Shown one piece after another: positions 1 through 8,976 of a DNA stretch of 64,000 bases. Source of the DNA: Meiothermus sp. Pnk-1. Lineage in GTDB: Bacteria; Deinococcota; Deinococci; Deinococcales; Thermaceae. The DNA lies in assembly GCF_003226535.1 (NCBI RefSeq), contig NZ_QKOB01000006.1, forward strand, positions 273,136-337,135, in the 5' to 3' direction. Numbering within the stretch: position 1 is the first letter of the stretch; each line of letters opens with the position of its first letter. A model generated the notes under the pieces. That model worked only from the letters and a program-made list of their open reading frames with translations. It ran no database searches and had not been told where the DNA came from. The position numbers and the translations under genes were made by a program.

Positions 1-241
1 CCTTCTCTTCGGCATCCACGATCTCGATCATCACCGGGAGATCCTCGGAGAGCTGCAGGATCTTGGCGGAGTGGATGCGCGAGTGGGCCCCGAAGCCCAT
101 TACCCCCTTGAACACCGTGGCCCCCGCCAATCCCTGGCGCTTGGCCTCGAGCACGATGGCCTCGTAGAGGGGTTTTCCCTGCCAACGGTCCGACTCCCCG
201 ACAAAGATGCGCACGAGCTTGGCTTCACCCTCGAGCTTCAC
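1..241 (-). CDS. DUF190 family protein (3' end outside window)
   Basis: Reading the minus strand from a GTG at 241 gives MKLEGEAKLVRIFVGESDRW and then the typical DUF190 core (PLYEAIVLEAKRQGL, ATVFKGVMGFG). The family is a small cytosolic PII-like fold, commonly encoded next to crcB; its function is not settled. A GGGGG stretch lies just upstream of the GTG. The gene starts 20 bases after the crcB stop on the same strand, so the two are probably co-transcribed and linked to fluoride handling (inference from neighbourhood). About 80 codons are visible; the C-terminus lies beyond base 1. Confidence 0.85.
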   Translation of the reverse strand, partial: MKLEGEAKLVRIFVGESDRWQGKPLYEAIVLEAKRQGLAGATVFKGVMGFGAHSRIHSAKILQLSEDLPVMIEIVDAEEK

Positions 242-261
242 GCTTACCCCCTGTCCAAACC

Positions 262-627
262 TCACCCAGCTAAGCGATAGGCCAACCAGACCGCTATAAA
301 TCCCAACACCACGCTGCCGGTCACGTACAAGAACGCCTTGAGCCATTCCCCCTGTTGGACCAGGGTCAGGGTCTCGTAGCTGAAGGTGGAGAAGGTGGTA
401 TAGCCACCCAAAATGCCCACGGCTAGGAACAGCCGGGCTTCGGTAGAGAGGCTGCCCTCGAGGGAGAGGCGCAGCACCGCGCCGATTAGAAAGCTTCCGC
501 TCACGTTGATAAAAAAGGTGCTCCAGGGAAAACCTAGCCCGACCAGCCCTTGCAGCCAAGCCCCCAGCCCATAGCGCAACCCCGCGCCGATGGCCCCGCC
601 CAACATCACCAGCAGATACCGCTCCAC
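262..627 (-). CDS. crcB: Fluoride ion exporter CrcB/Fluc
   Basis: 121 residues, the normal size of a Fluc subunit, with four hydrophobic helices. The conserved FFINVSGSFLIG and GGYTTFSTFS motifs are present; in the family these line the fluoride pore and the sodium site of the dual-topology dimer. The start is a GTG at 627. Many crcB genes carry a fluoride riboswitch, but here only about 75 bases separate the GTG from the divergent gene's start at 702 and I see no such leader. The DUF190 gene follows on the same strand. Confidence 0.93.
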   Translation of the reverse strand: MERYLLVMLGGAIGAGLRYGLGAWLQGLVGLGFPWSTFFINVSGSFLIGAVLRLSLEGSLSTEARLFLAVGILGGYTTFSTFSYETLTLVQQGEWLKAFLYVTGSVVLGFIAVWLAYRLAG

Positions 628-701
628 GTCGGCCCTATCTTATGCTATCCAAACGCCGTTACCGTTCACGGCCCCTCCGGACAAATGTCCTCGAGGGCGG
701 C

Positions 702-1310
702 GTGAAGAATGGAGGCGTGCCAACCGAGAAATCCCTGGCTGAGTTCTACCGCAAGGCCCAGCTCATCTGGGAACAGATCCCTCCACCTGCCCGCCTTCAA
801 CCCCGTGACGGCAGGATCCTCGCCAAACACCAAGACCTTTTGCTCTCCTGGGAGGACCGAATTGTTCAGGGATTCTACGACACCCTTTTCCAACACCCTC
901 CCACCCAACGTATCTTCCATCCGGGCGAGCGCCCCATCCGCGAAGCCACCCTGCGCCGCTGGTGGCGGCGTACGGTGAGCGGCCCCTTCAACGGGGAGTA
1001 TTTCGCCTGGCAGGCCTTGGTAGGGCTGGTGCACGTCAAACGGCAGGTGAGCAACGCCATGATGGCGGGAATGTGGGGCTGGATGGTGGAGCGAGTAAGC
1101 GAGGAAGCCAGGCAGGAGCTAGGGGAGCAAAGCCTCCCGCTTATCCAGGCCTTTAGCCGCCTGGCTGCCAGTGTAAGCGCCCTCATCGCGCAAAGCTACC
1201 TCGATGAACACTTGGCCGCCCTAGCCCGTCGCCTCGCCACCTCCCAGGAGAAGCTCGAAGAGGAGGCCCGCCGCGAAGCTGGGCACCACCTATCCCACAT
1301 AAGCCCCTAA
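702..1310 (+). CDS. Protoglobin-like (globin-sensor fold) protein
   Basis: The all-helical protein resembles the globin domain of globin-coupled sensors and protoglobins (for example GFYDTLFQHPPTQRIF and ALVGLVHVKRQVSNAMM). The His of VHVK, about residue 111 from this start, is the best candidate for the proximal haem ligand. No signalling domain follows, so it would be a stand-alone protoglobin; the last 25 residues are charged and possibly coiled. A GAGG stretch lies 5 bases before the GTG at 702. An ATG at 642 is also in frame but lies in the crcB promoter region. Haem binding is inferred from pattern only. Confidence 0.6.
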   Translation: MKNGGVPTEKSLAEFYRKAQLIWEQIPPPARLQPRDGRILAKHQDLLLSWEDRIVQGFYDTLFQHPPTQRIFHPGERPIREATLRRWWRRTVSGPFNGEYFAWQALVGLVHVKRQVSNAMMAGMWGWMVERVSEEARQELGEQSLPLIQAFSRLAASVSALIAQSYLDEHLAALARRLATSQEKLEEEARREAGHHLSHISP

Positions 1311-1319
1311 AATTCTGCT

Positions 1320-2474
1320 GTGTTCGACTTTCGCATCACCACCCAGGCAGGCCGAGCCCGCACCGGGCTCTTGCAGACCCCGCACGGTTTGGTGCACACC
1401 CCGCTCTTCATGCCGGTGGGTACGCTAGGCTCGGTCAAGGGCCTCAGCCCCCAGGAGATTCAGGAGATCGGTTCGCAGATCGTCCTGGCCAACACCTATC
1501 ACCTGCTCTTGCGCCCCGGCCCCGAGCGAGTAAGAGCCCTGGGCGGGCTGCACCGCTTCGCCGCCTATAGCGGCCCCTGGCTCACCGACTCCGGCGGCTT
1601 CCAGGTGATGAGCCTAGGCCACCTGCGGCGCATCTCGGAGGAAGGGGTGGTCTTTCAAAGCCATATCAACGGCGACCTGATCGAGCTGTCGCCGGAAAAA
1701 AGCGTAGCCGTGCAGGAAGCGTTGGGGGCAGACGTCATCATGGCCTTTGACGAGTGCCCACCCTACCCGGCCCACCGGGAGTATATGAAGGAGTCCATCG
1801 AGCGAACCCTGCGCTGGCTCGAGCGCTGCCTGAAGGCCAAAACCCGCCCCGACCAAGCCCTCTTTGCCATCGCCCAGGGAGGGATAGACCTCGAGCTGCG
1901 CAGAATAAGCACGGAGGCCACAGTCGCCTACGACACCCCCGGATTCGCCATCGGTGGGCTCGCCGTAGGCGAGCCCAAGGAGGCCATGTACCCGGCGGTG
2001 GAGCTTTCGACCCGCATTCTGCCCGAAAGCAAGCCCCGCTACCTGATGGGGGTGGGCCACCCGGAGGATCTGGTCGCGTCGGTAGCGCTGGGGGTAGACA
2101 TGTTCGACTGCGTATACCCCACCCGCACTGGACGCTTTGGCTACGCCTTGGTCGCGGAGGGCCGGATGAACCTCAAGCTCACCCGGCATCTCGACGATCC
2201 CAGGCCGATTGACCCAGAGTGCGACTGCTACGCCTGCCGTCACTTCAGCCGGGCCTATCTGGCGCACCTGATCCGGGCCGAGGAGATGCTGGGCCTGCGC
2301 ATGGTGAGCCTGCACAACCTGCGCTATCTGCACCGGTTGATGGAGCAGGCCCGAAGCGCGATTGCCGAAAACCGCTACGGCGAGTTCGCCCGGGACTTTG
2401 CCCAGCAGCGTTTCGGCCAGGAGGTGCCGGGGTGGTTCGCTCGCGCCCTGCAAGAAGGCGGTCACTGGGAATAG
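1320..2474 (+). CDS. tgt: tRNA-guanine transglycosylase
   Basis: 384 residues, full length for bacterial TGT, which exchanges guanine-34 for preQ1 in tRNAs with GUN anticodons. The TIM-barrel carries DSGGFQ at residues 90-95, with Asp90 as the expected catalytic base-binding residue, and the C-terminal zinc site ECDCYACRHFSRAYLAHL. The start is GTG at 1320 and is probably leaderless: TAAAAT lies 6 bases upstream (1308-1313) and no Shine-Dalgarno is visible. It begins 9 bases after the protoglobin gene ends. Confidence 0.96.
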   Translation: MFDFRITTQAGRARTGLLQTPHGLVHTPLFMPVGTLGSVKGLSPQEIQEIGSQIVLANTYHLLLRPGPERVRALGGLHRFAAYSGPWLTDSGGFQVMSLGHLRRISEEGVVFQSHINGDLIELSPEKSVAVQEALGADVIMAFDECPPYPAHREYMKESIERTLRWLERCLKAKTRPDQALFAIAQGGIDLELRRISTEATVAYDTPGFAIGGLAVGEPKEAMYPAVELSTRILPESKPRYLMGVGHPEDLVASVALGVDMFDCVYPTRTGRFGYALVAEGRMNLKLTRHLDDPRPIDPECDCYACRHFSRAYLAHLIRAEEMLGLRMVSLHNLRYLHRLMEQARSAIAENRYGEFARDFAQQRFGQEVPGWFARALQEGGHWE

Positions 2475-2568
2475 AGGCCTGTCGAGCGTCTAAGCGGCAG
2501 CGATCACCGGGCCCGCCCCCGGACCCCGGCGAGCCCACGCTTCCCTGCTAGGAGAGGATGACCCCCCG

Positions 2569-2592
2569 CGCTTAGCGTTCATCGTACGCGGC
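2569..2592. repeat. Dispersed GCGTTTAGC / CGTACG-type short repeat
   Basis: The intergenic stretch between tgt and the AI-2E transporter contains GCTTAGCGTTCATCGTACG, which combines the two short words (GCGTTYAGC-like and CGTACG) that recur at other intergenic sites and gene edges here (13023, 27356, 38720, 39538, 61927). Nothing else is recognised in the 158-base gap. Confidence 0.4.
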
Positions 2593-2632
2593 ACACCTAC
2601 CCCAACGCCCTGAGCGTCGAGTCGCTGGGCAC

Positions 2633-3742
2633 CTAGCCCTCCTTGTAGAAACGGCTTTTTTGGTAATAGTCCACGTACAAGATCTTGAAAAACGCCAGCA
2701 TCGGCGTGCTGAACAAAGCCCCGATAAAACCGAAGAGCGAGCTGGTCACGAGGATCCCGATGATTCCCGTTACCGGGTGGATGCTCACCGCCCGGCGCAT
2801 CACGAAGGGGCCGTAGACGTTGCCCTCGAGCTGGTTGGTCAGGTACAGCACCCCCACGGTCAGGGCCAGCTTTAGCCAGCCCAAGGGCAACGCCAGCAAA
2901 ATGGCCGGGATCGCCGAGATGATGACCCCCACAAAGGGGATGAAGTTGAAGATAAAGGTCAGGAAGCCCAGGCTAGCCGCCTGAGGCACACCCACTATAG
3001 AGAGACCTAGCGCTACCAGGGTCCCTGATATGGTCGCGACCAGAATCTGGCCCCGCACGAACCCCCCAAAAGCCCGATCGGCTTTCTGCGAGACCTCGAG
3101 CGCCATGGGCTGGTAGGGCTCGGGGATGGCCCTGAGCAGGGTGTGGGCAATTTTGGGAAGGTCATAAAGCAAGTAGATCGAGATGGTGAGGGCGGTGAGA
3201 AGTTGAAAAATCCCCCCCACCAGGTCGCTGAAAAAACCGATCAGGTTACCCCCCTGGGCCAGCAGCGCCTGGAGCAGGCGCAGCAAGGACTGAGTAAACC
3301 CCTGGAGCAACGTTTGGAGGCTGCTGCTGGCCTGGGCTAGGGCATCCCGCAGCGGCTGGGGCAGTTCGATCTGCCCAAATCGCCCCGGCAGGGCCTGCGC
3401 CCAGTCCAGCAGGGGGGACAACAGGTGGGGGAGCCCGGTGAGAAAGCCCGCCAGCTGACCGGCCATGTTCGCCAGGAGCACCGAGGCCAAGGCCACGAAG
3501 AGCAAAAATCCTACAAACACCACCACCACCCCCAGCGCCCGGCTCAGCCGGCGCCGCTCAAACCAGCGCACGATGGGGCTGGTGATGTACGAAAAGACCA
3601 CCGCGATCAAAACGGTGACGATGGCCGATCTCGCCATGGCGAAGGCCCAGTTCAGGTAGTGCAACGCCAGGGCAATCAGCAGCGCATAGACCGCGACCCG
3701 AAGCCAAAGATATTGCCACGCCTGACGAAAGGTTTCGCGCAT
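2633..3742 (-). CDS. AI-2E family transporter (PerM/TqsA type membrane protein)
   Basis: 369 residues with about seven or eight hydrophobic segments and the family hallmarks: a long central periplasmic region (about residues 95-155) and a conserved C-terminal core (FLTFIFNFIPFVGVIISAIP, then YLTNQLEGNVYGPFVM). The family includes exporters of autoinducer-2 and other small molecules and also Na+/H+ antiporter-like members, so the substrate cannot be read from sequence. It is a single gene, convergent with tgt. Confidence 0.88.
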   Translation of the reverse strand: MRETFRQAWQYLWLRVAVYALLIALALHYLNWAFAMARSAIVTVLIAVVFSYITSPIVRWFERRRLSRALGVVVVFVGFLLFVALASVLLANMAGQLAGFLTGLPHLLSPLLDWAQALPGRFGQIELPQPLRDALAQASSSLQTLLQGFTQSLLRLLQALLAQGGNLIGFFSDLVGGIFQLLTALTISIYLLYDLPKIAHTLLRAIPEPYQPMALEVSQKADRAFGGFVRGQILVATISGTLVALGLSIVGVPQAASLGFLTFIFNFIPFVGVIISAIPAILLALPLGWLKLALTVGVLYLTNQLEGNVYGPFVMRRAVSIHPVTGIIGILVTSSLFGFIGALFSTPMLAFFKILYVDYYQKSRFYKEG

Positions 3743-3793
3743 GGCTATTACGTTACCCTAATATTTCGGCTTCGCCCGGCCTGCCCTCAGCGC

Positions 3794-4510
3794 TCAGGGC
3801 AGGTCGAACCTCTGCTTGGCTTGAGCCAGGAGAAGCTCTGGAGAGGCAATCCCTTGCCCGAAAAAACGGCTCTCGCCGGGAGTTCCCTCCCATAGCTCGA
3901 AGAGGAGCCGAGCTCCGGCGCGGCTCCCTCGCACCCCGTTGAGGGTTCCGGAGTTTCCCACTTGGCCGATAAACTGCCCTTTGGTGACCTTGCTGCCGAC
4001 CTCGAGCCCCGGCGCGATGGCCGAGAGGTGGGCATACACCGTGGTCGAACCATCGGGATGGCGAATCCAGATCTCGCGGCCCCGCAGCCGGTCAAGCTGG
4101 GCCGGGGTAGCGCCTTTTTCGACCGCCTTGAGCAGGGCCTCAAACTCTGCCAGGGTGAGTTCGCGGTAATCGCGCTCGAGCTTCACCACCTCTCCTCCAC
4201 CCGCCGCCACCACCCCGGTCCCGTACACCACCGGCACGCAAGAAGACCCATCGGTAAACACAAACCCTTGATTGACCCCTTGCCTATACTTGCGCGGCGC
4301 TCCAGGGAGGTTGGCCCGGTCTTTGGGCAAACACGCCCCGATCAAGGGTAACATCAAGCCTTCCGGTCCGCGTTGCAGCGAATCCCGGATCCTCGCGACC
4401 TCGGTGCGCAAAGCGGCCACCTGCTGCCGTTCAGCCCGCCAAGCCAAGGTCATCACCAGGGCGTAGAGGAGGACGAGCCCTAGCATGTACCATCCTGGCT
4501 TAGCCCTCAT
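3794..4510 (-). CDS. Membrane-anchored, degenerate M23/LytM-like protein
   Basis: 238 residues: N-terminal membrane anchor (about 7-25), a short coiled segment, then a region like LytM peptidases (GREIWIRHPDGSTTVYAHLS, then VTKGQFIGQVGNSGT). The YAHL motif is kept, but the expected zinc ligands are not: the HxGxD position reads NQGFV (residues 80-84) and the HLHFE position reads RLLFE (201-205). It is therefore probably a non-enzymatic envelope protein, perhaps an amidase activator of the EnvC/NlpD kind (inference). TACAAT lies 6 bases before the ATG, suggesting a leaderless transcript. Confidence 0.75.
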   Translation of the reverse strand: MRAKPGWYMLGLVLLYALVMTLAWRAERQQVAALRTEVARIRDSLQRGPEGLMLPLIGACLPKDRANLPGAPRKYRQGVNQGFVFTDGSSCVPVVYGTGVVAAGGGEVVKLERDYRELTLAEFEALLKAVEKGATPAQLDRLRGREIWIRHPDGSTTVYAHLSAIAPGLEVGSKVTKGQFIGQVGNSGTLNGVRGSRAGARLLFELWEGTPGESRFFGQGIASPELLLAQAKQRFDLP

Positions 4511-4555
4511 AGCCCTATTGTAGAGCCGAACCCGGGTTGTCCTCGCGCCCTACAC

Positions 4556-4584
4556 AAAAAAATCCAGGCCAGAGCGGCCCGGCC
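4556..4584 (-). terminator. Intrinsic terminator of rpmB
   Basis: On the minus strand a stem of about 7 bp (CCGGGCC with GGCCTGG, one G-U pair) and a 5-base loop is followed by GA and a run of seven T. It lies about 20 bases after the rpmB stop codon, and a second 8-bp inverted repeat (4590-4597 with 4607-4614) spans the end of the gene. Confidence 0.75.
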
Positions 4585-4601
4585 TTTTTCCAGCTCGTTG
4601 G

Positions 4602-4898
4602 CTATACGAGCTGGAGCAGCTTGGCTTTGATCTGCTTAGCGGTGAGCCCCTCGAGTTGCATGCCCTTGGCCCGCTCGGCCAGCTCGTAAACCTTGTGCAC
4701 GTAGCTGGTAGCGACCCGGAAAGTGATCTCCTGGCCCGCTACGGTGACGGTGACCTTTTGCAGGTTGGGGTACTGCCAGCGCTTGCTGATGCCGGTGGTC
4801 TTCTTACCCACACCGCCGTCGGCCTTGGCCTTACCCCGCCGGGTGACCGAGTTGACCACGGTCGGGCGCTTTCCGCTGATCTCGCAAATCCTGGACAT
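4602..4898 (-). CDS. rpmB: 50S ribosomal protein L28
   Basis: 98 residues beginning [18 protein letters not shown], the standard L28 N-terminus, so the start is the ATG at 4898 with GGAGG 8 bases upstream rather than an in-frame codon further up. A component of the large ribosomal subunit. It is longer than E. coli L28, as usual in Thermaceae. It is a monocistronic unit with its own terminator at 4556-4584. Confidence 0.96.
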   Translation of the reverse strand: MSRICEISGKRPTVVNSVTRRGKAKADGGVGKKTTGISKRWQYPNLQKVTVTVAGQEITFRVATSYVHKVYELAERAKGMQLEGLTAKQIKAKLLQLV

Positions 4899-5037
4899 CG
4901 CTTTTTCCTCCAAGCCGGGCCGGACCCTTGTGCCCGGCTCCGAAGCAACGGCGAAGATTATAGCATAGGCTTGCGCTTACTTGCTAGGTGGAGCTCGGGG
5001 CTTGCATCTTTCCCTGCTGCCCCTTTAGACTCGCCCC

Positions 5038-5490
5038 GTGCCCTTGATCCTCGTTCCCCTTTTACTTTGCCTCGACCAGGCAGTAAAAATCTGGGCCGTA
5101 GCCCATCTTGCTCCGGGCGTACCTCACCCCTTTATCCCTCTGCTCGACCTGACCCTCATCTACAACACCGGGGCGGCCTTTGGCCTCTTCCCGGGGGGAG
5201 CCCGCATCTTGGTGATCGTGAGCGTCGTGGTGGGGTTTGGAATTCTCTACTACCTCAGCCGCCATAAGCTGTCCCTGCTGCAGCAAGCAGCCTTTTCCCT
5301 GATCGCCGCCGGGGCCTTGGGCAACGCCATCGACCGCATTGGGCGGGGATCGGTGGTAGATTACCTCGATGCCACCGGAACTGGCTGGGGGCCTTTTGAC
5401 AATTTCCCCATCTTCAACCTGGCCGATGCTTGCGTGGTGGTAGGGGTGATCTTGCTGCTGTTGCCGACCCGCCGGCGTTCCAAATGGTGA
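5038..5490 (+). CDS. lspA: Lipoprotein signal peptidase (signal peptidase II)
   Basis: 150 residues, four membrane helices. The aspartic protease dyad is visible: Asp108 in RGSVVDYLD and Asp130 in FNLADACV; the family NTGAAFG motif is at residues 43-49. It removes signal peptides from lipidated prolipoproteins such as the candidate encoded at 55652-56167. The start is GTG at 5038 with TAGACT 6 bases upstream and no Shine-Dalgarno, a leaderless arrangement. It converges on the aminotransferase gene with 15 bases between stops. Confidence 0.95.
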   Translation: MPLILVPLLLCLDQAVKIWAVAHLAPGVPHPFIPLLDLTLIYNTGAAFGLFPGGARILVIVSVVVGFGILYYLSRHKLSLLQQAAFSLIAAGALGNAIDRIGRGSVVDYLDATGTGWGPFDNFPIFNLADACVVVGVILLLLPTRRRSKW

Positions 5491-5505
5491 GCCTGCCCTC
5501 GGGAT

Positions 5506-6657
<1,152 letters not shown>

Positions 6658-6882
6658 ACCCGTAGATTCTCAAGGGTCTGCGGGGGAAGGTCAAGAGCCC
6701 ACCGCCCCGTGGGGTACAGGGCCGTCCAGAAGACGGCGCGAGCTGCCCCTACTCCCAGGCGGGTGCGCATCCCCCCTCGAGCCAACACCCCGCGGTCGCA
6801 GTATAGCCACACTTCGCGGCCGCTGCGACCCCGATGGGCGATGCGGAAGTCAGCCGCCCCCCAACCGCCATGTGGCGGGATC

Positions 6883-7878
6883 TTAGCTCCACTCCAGCTC
6901 GAGGTGGGCCTGGTAGTATCCCACCTCGAGCCCTTTCACGTTCTTGATGAGCGGCCTGCGCCATTCCAGCGGCGTGCTGGGATCGAGTACCCCCAATAGC
7001 TCGAGCAGTTGCACCACCGCCGGTTCCCGCGCCACGACCGCGCCATCCTCGACCTTTAGGGCAATGCCCAGGGGCCCCCACCGCGTCTCGCGCAAGGCCA
7101 TGCCGTAATAGCCATCGGCTCCTCGCTTGGCGGCTAGGCCCGGGACCCGCTGCATCAGCACGGTGTCGATGCTCTCTGGCCCGGCGATGAGCTCAGGGTG
7201 TAGGCGCATGGCCGAGTAGGCCGCCTCGAGGCCTTCCCGGTAGGGCTGGGGGGCCAACGCGGGCTCGGCCAATTGGGCGAACATCCATGCCGCGCGGTCA
7301 AGGGGGAGCACAAAAGTCGGAACGCTGCAACCGTCCACCCCGTAGGGGATCTCCGAGACGCCGGAAAGTTCGCGCACGGTTTGAAAGATAAGCCGCTGCA
7401 CCGGGTGCTGCGGGAGTTCGTAGCCCTGCGGGTCGGCGCCCAGGGCCACGGCGGCCGCCAGCATCCCGGAGTGTTTACCCGAGCAGTTATTGTGCAGCAC
7501 GCTGGGTTTTTGCCCGCGGGCCTCGAGTTCTCGCCGAGCCATGCGGGAGAAGGGAGGGTGCACCCCACAGGCCAGATAGCTGGGGTCGAGCCCGATCCGC
7601 TCGAGCATCCGCGCGGCAATCTCAGCATGGCGTGGGGTTCCGTCGTGGGAAGAGATGGCCAGGGCCAGCTCCTCCGATCCAAAGCCGAATCTTGGCATGG
7701 CCCCACTTTGGAAGAGGGCCTGGGCCTGGAAGGGCTTGGCCGAGGAACGCATGTGGGCCAGAAGCCGGGGGTCGCCGGCGGCGGCTAACAGCTTGCCCTC
7801 TCGGTTCACCACGGCCAGCGAAACCCGGTGGCGGTTTTCGATCACAGGGCCGCGATACGCATAGACGTAGGATTGCAC
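6883..7878 (-). CDS. Asparaginase II family protein (Rhizobium etli AnsA type)
   Basis: 331 residues matching the thermolabile-type asparaginase II family, unrelated to the E. coli enzyme. Conserved blocks include MRSSAKPFQA, ISSHDGTPRH, LHNNCSGKHSGMLA and YGVDGCSVPTFVLP; the Ser/Lys and Cys/His residues in these blocks are those implicated in catalysis in the family. Expected reaction: L-asparagine to L-aspartate and ammonia. The start is GTG at 7878 with TAGACT 6 bases upstream, a probable leaderless start. Neighbouring aspC uses aspartate, a plausible metabolic link. Confidence 0.88.
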   Translation of the reverse strand: MQSYVYAYRGPVIENRHRVSLAVVNREGKLLAAAGDPRLLAHMRSSAKPFQAQALFQSGAMPRFGFGSEELALAISSHDGTPRHAEIAARMLERIGLDPSYLACGVHPPFSRMARRELEARGQKPSVLHNNCSGKHSGMLAAAVALGADPQGYELPQHPVQRLIFQTVRELSGVSEIPYGVDGCSVPTFVLPLDRAAWMFAQLAEPALAPQPYREGLEAAYSAMRLHPELIAGPESIDTVLMQRVPGLAAKRGADGYYGMALRETRWGPLGIALKVEDGAVVAREPAVVQLLELLGVLDPSTPLEWRRPLIKNVKGLEVGYYQAHLELEWS

Positions 7879-7890
7879 CCGTTCAGTCTA

Positions 7891-7916
7891 CAAAAAGCCC
7901 GGCTTTTTCGCCGGGC
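7891..7916 (-). terminator. Intrinsic terminator downstream of the DUF309 gene
   Basis: On the minus strand GCCCGGC and GCCGGGC form a perfect 7-bp stem (7910-7916 with 7897-7903) with a 6-base loop, immediately followed by TTTTTG. It lies between the DUF309 stop (8013) and the asparaginase start (7878), insulating the two same-strand genes. Confidence 0.82.
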
Positions 7917-8012
7917 GTTGCCTGGACCGCAAGGCCGTCAGGCCGGACTCTTTACAAGGAGGTGGGTTCTCGCCCACCGCAACAAGGGTATGCTTCCATC
8001 ATCAAGGCGATG

Positions 8013-8381
8013 TCAGGGAGCTGGGGTGCGCTTTGGCCAGCCAATCCGATCCGCGCAGGTAGGGAAAGCCGGAATCCGCTTCGGGTCTTGCAACGCGGCG
8101 CTTACCTCCTCGATCAGTTCGGCCACCCGGACTCCCTGGTAGATCGGGGGGATTGCCTCGAGGTGCCGCAGCGCTTTGGCAAAGTTCCGCCCACCTCCGC
8201 TCGGGCTGGATTTAGCCTTGTGCAAGGCCGCCGCCAGCAAAATCACTCCTTGGGTGAACTCCCGCTCCAGCCCCCTGAGGCGCATCCACAAGGGCTCGAG
8301 CGCTTCGTGCACCTCCCAAAACTCTCCGCGCCTCCACAGCTCGAGGGCGGTGGTAAACTCGGGGGTCTCGAGCACACCCAT
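8013..8381 (-). CDS. DUF309 domain protein
   Basis: 122 residues, a small helical protein of the DUF309 family, recognised by the core WRRGEFWEVHEALEPLWMR followed by FTQGVILLAAALHKA. The family's His/Glu-rich helices suggest a metal or nucleotide site but no activity is established. It runs opposite to trxA. The ATG has TAGGCT 6 bases upstream and no Shine-Dalgarno, a leaderless pattern; the terminator at 7891-7916 ends the transcript. Confidence 0.82.
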   Translation of the reverse strand: MGVLETPEFTTALELWRRGEFWEVHEALEPLWMRLRGLEREFTQGVILLAAALHKAKSSPSGGGRNFAKALRHLEAIPPIYQGVRVAELIEEVSAALQDPKRIPAFPTCADRIGWPKRTPAP

Positions 8382-8468
8382 ACCCCCAGCCTACCCAAAA
8401 GTGCGCCGACTCCCCCTGGCACGGGTCTGCGGTGCTAGAGTGAAGGCCGAGACTTGGAGGACGCCCTC

Positions 8469-8810
8469 ATGGCCAAACCCATCGAAGTGAACGACAGCAA
8501 CTTTGACCAGACCCTCAAGGAAAACAGCCTGGTGTTGGTGGATTTCTGGGCGGAGTGGTGTGGGCCCTGCCGCATGGTAGCCCCGGTCATCGAGGAGCTA
8601 GCCAGCGAGTACGCGGGCAAGGTCACGGTGGCTAAGCTGGACGTGGACGCCAACCCCAAGACCGCCATGAAGTACCGGGTGATGAGCATCCCCACCATCA
8701 TCCTGTTCAAAAACGGCGAGCCCGCCGAGGTGCTGGTGGGGGCCCAACCCAAGCGCAACTTCGAGGCCCGGCTGCAAAAGCACGTGCCCGCGGCTGCGCA
8801 GAGCCAATAG
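8469..8810 (+). CDS. trxA: Thioredoxin
   Basis: 113 residues of standard thioredoxin fold with the redox motif WCGPC (residues 30-34, Cys31 and Cys34) and the cis-proline motif MSIPTI. A general cytosolic disulfide reductant for enzymes such as ribonucleotide reductase and peroxiredoxins. The start is the ATG at 8469, preceded by GGAGG; an in-frame upstream codon at 8454 would place the Shine-Dalgarno inside the gene. It is followed by a terminator hairpin at 8866-8888. Confidence 0.96.
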   Translation: MAKPIEVNDSNFDQTLKENSLVLVDFWAEWCGPCRMVAPVIEELASEYAGKVTVAKLDVDANPKTAMKYRVMSIPTIILFKNGEPAEVLVGAQPKRNFEARLQKHVPAAAQSQ

Positions 8811-8865
8811 CCCCTAGGGCCCTCGCTGGCTTCACGCGTACGCTACGCGCGGCGGATCGGGCAGC

Positions 8866-8888
8866 GCACCCCCAAAGACAGGGGGTGC
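8866..8888 (+). terminator. Hairpin terminator after trxA
   Basis: GCACCCCC (8866-8873) and GGGGGTGC (8881-8888) form a perfect 8-bp stem with a 7-base loop, followed by CTTTCGGTT. The U-tract is weak, so this may be a pause or 3'-end stabiliser rather than an efficient terminator. The same 166-base gap contains a small CGCGTA / TACGCG inverted repeat near 8836. Confidence 0.55.
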
Positions 8889-8976
8889 CTTTCGGTTGGG
8901 GCACCCCGCGGGCTGCCGCCGTTTCCCAACCGGGCCAAGGGCCCAGATGGGCGAGGAGCGCTGTAAGCTATCCCTT

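Noticed and set aside
628-701. Fluoride riboswitch upstream of crcB
   Set aside because: The divergent gap is too short and I see no conserved crcB-motif pairing in it.
4590-4614. Inverted repeat CCAGCTCG/CGAGCTGG at the rpmB end as a separate terminator
   Set aside because: It overlaps the stop codon and lacks a T-run; the hairpin at 4556-4584 with seven T is a better terminator.
8829-8856. CGCGTACGCTACGCG inverted repeat after trxA as an attachment site or terminator
   Set aside because: Short stem, no T-run, no integrase or tRNA context; it may simply be a CGTACG-word variant.
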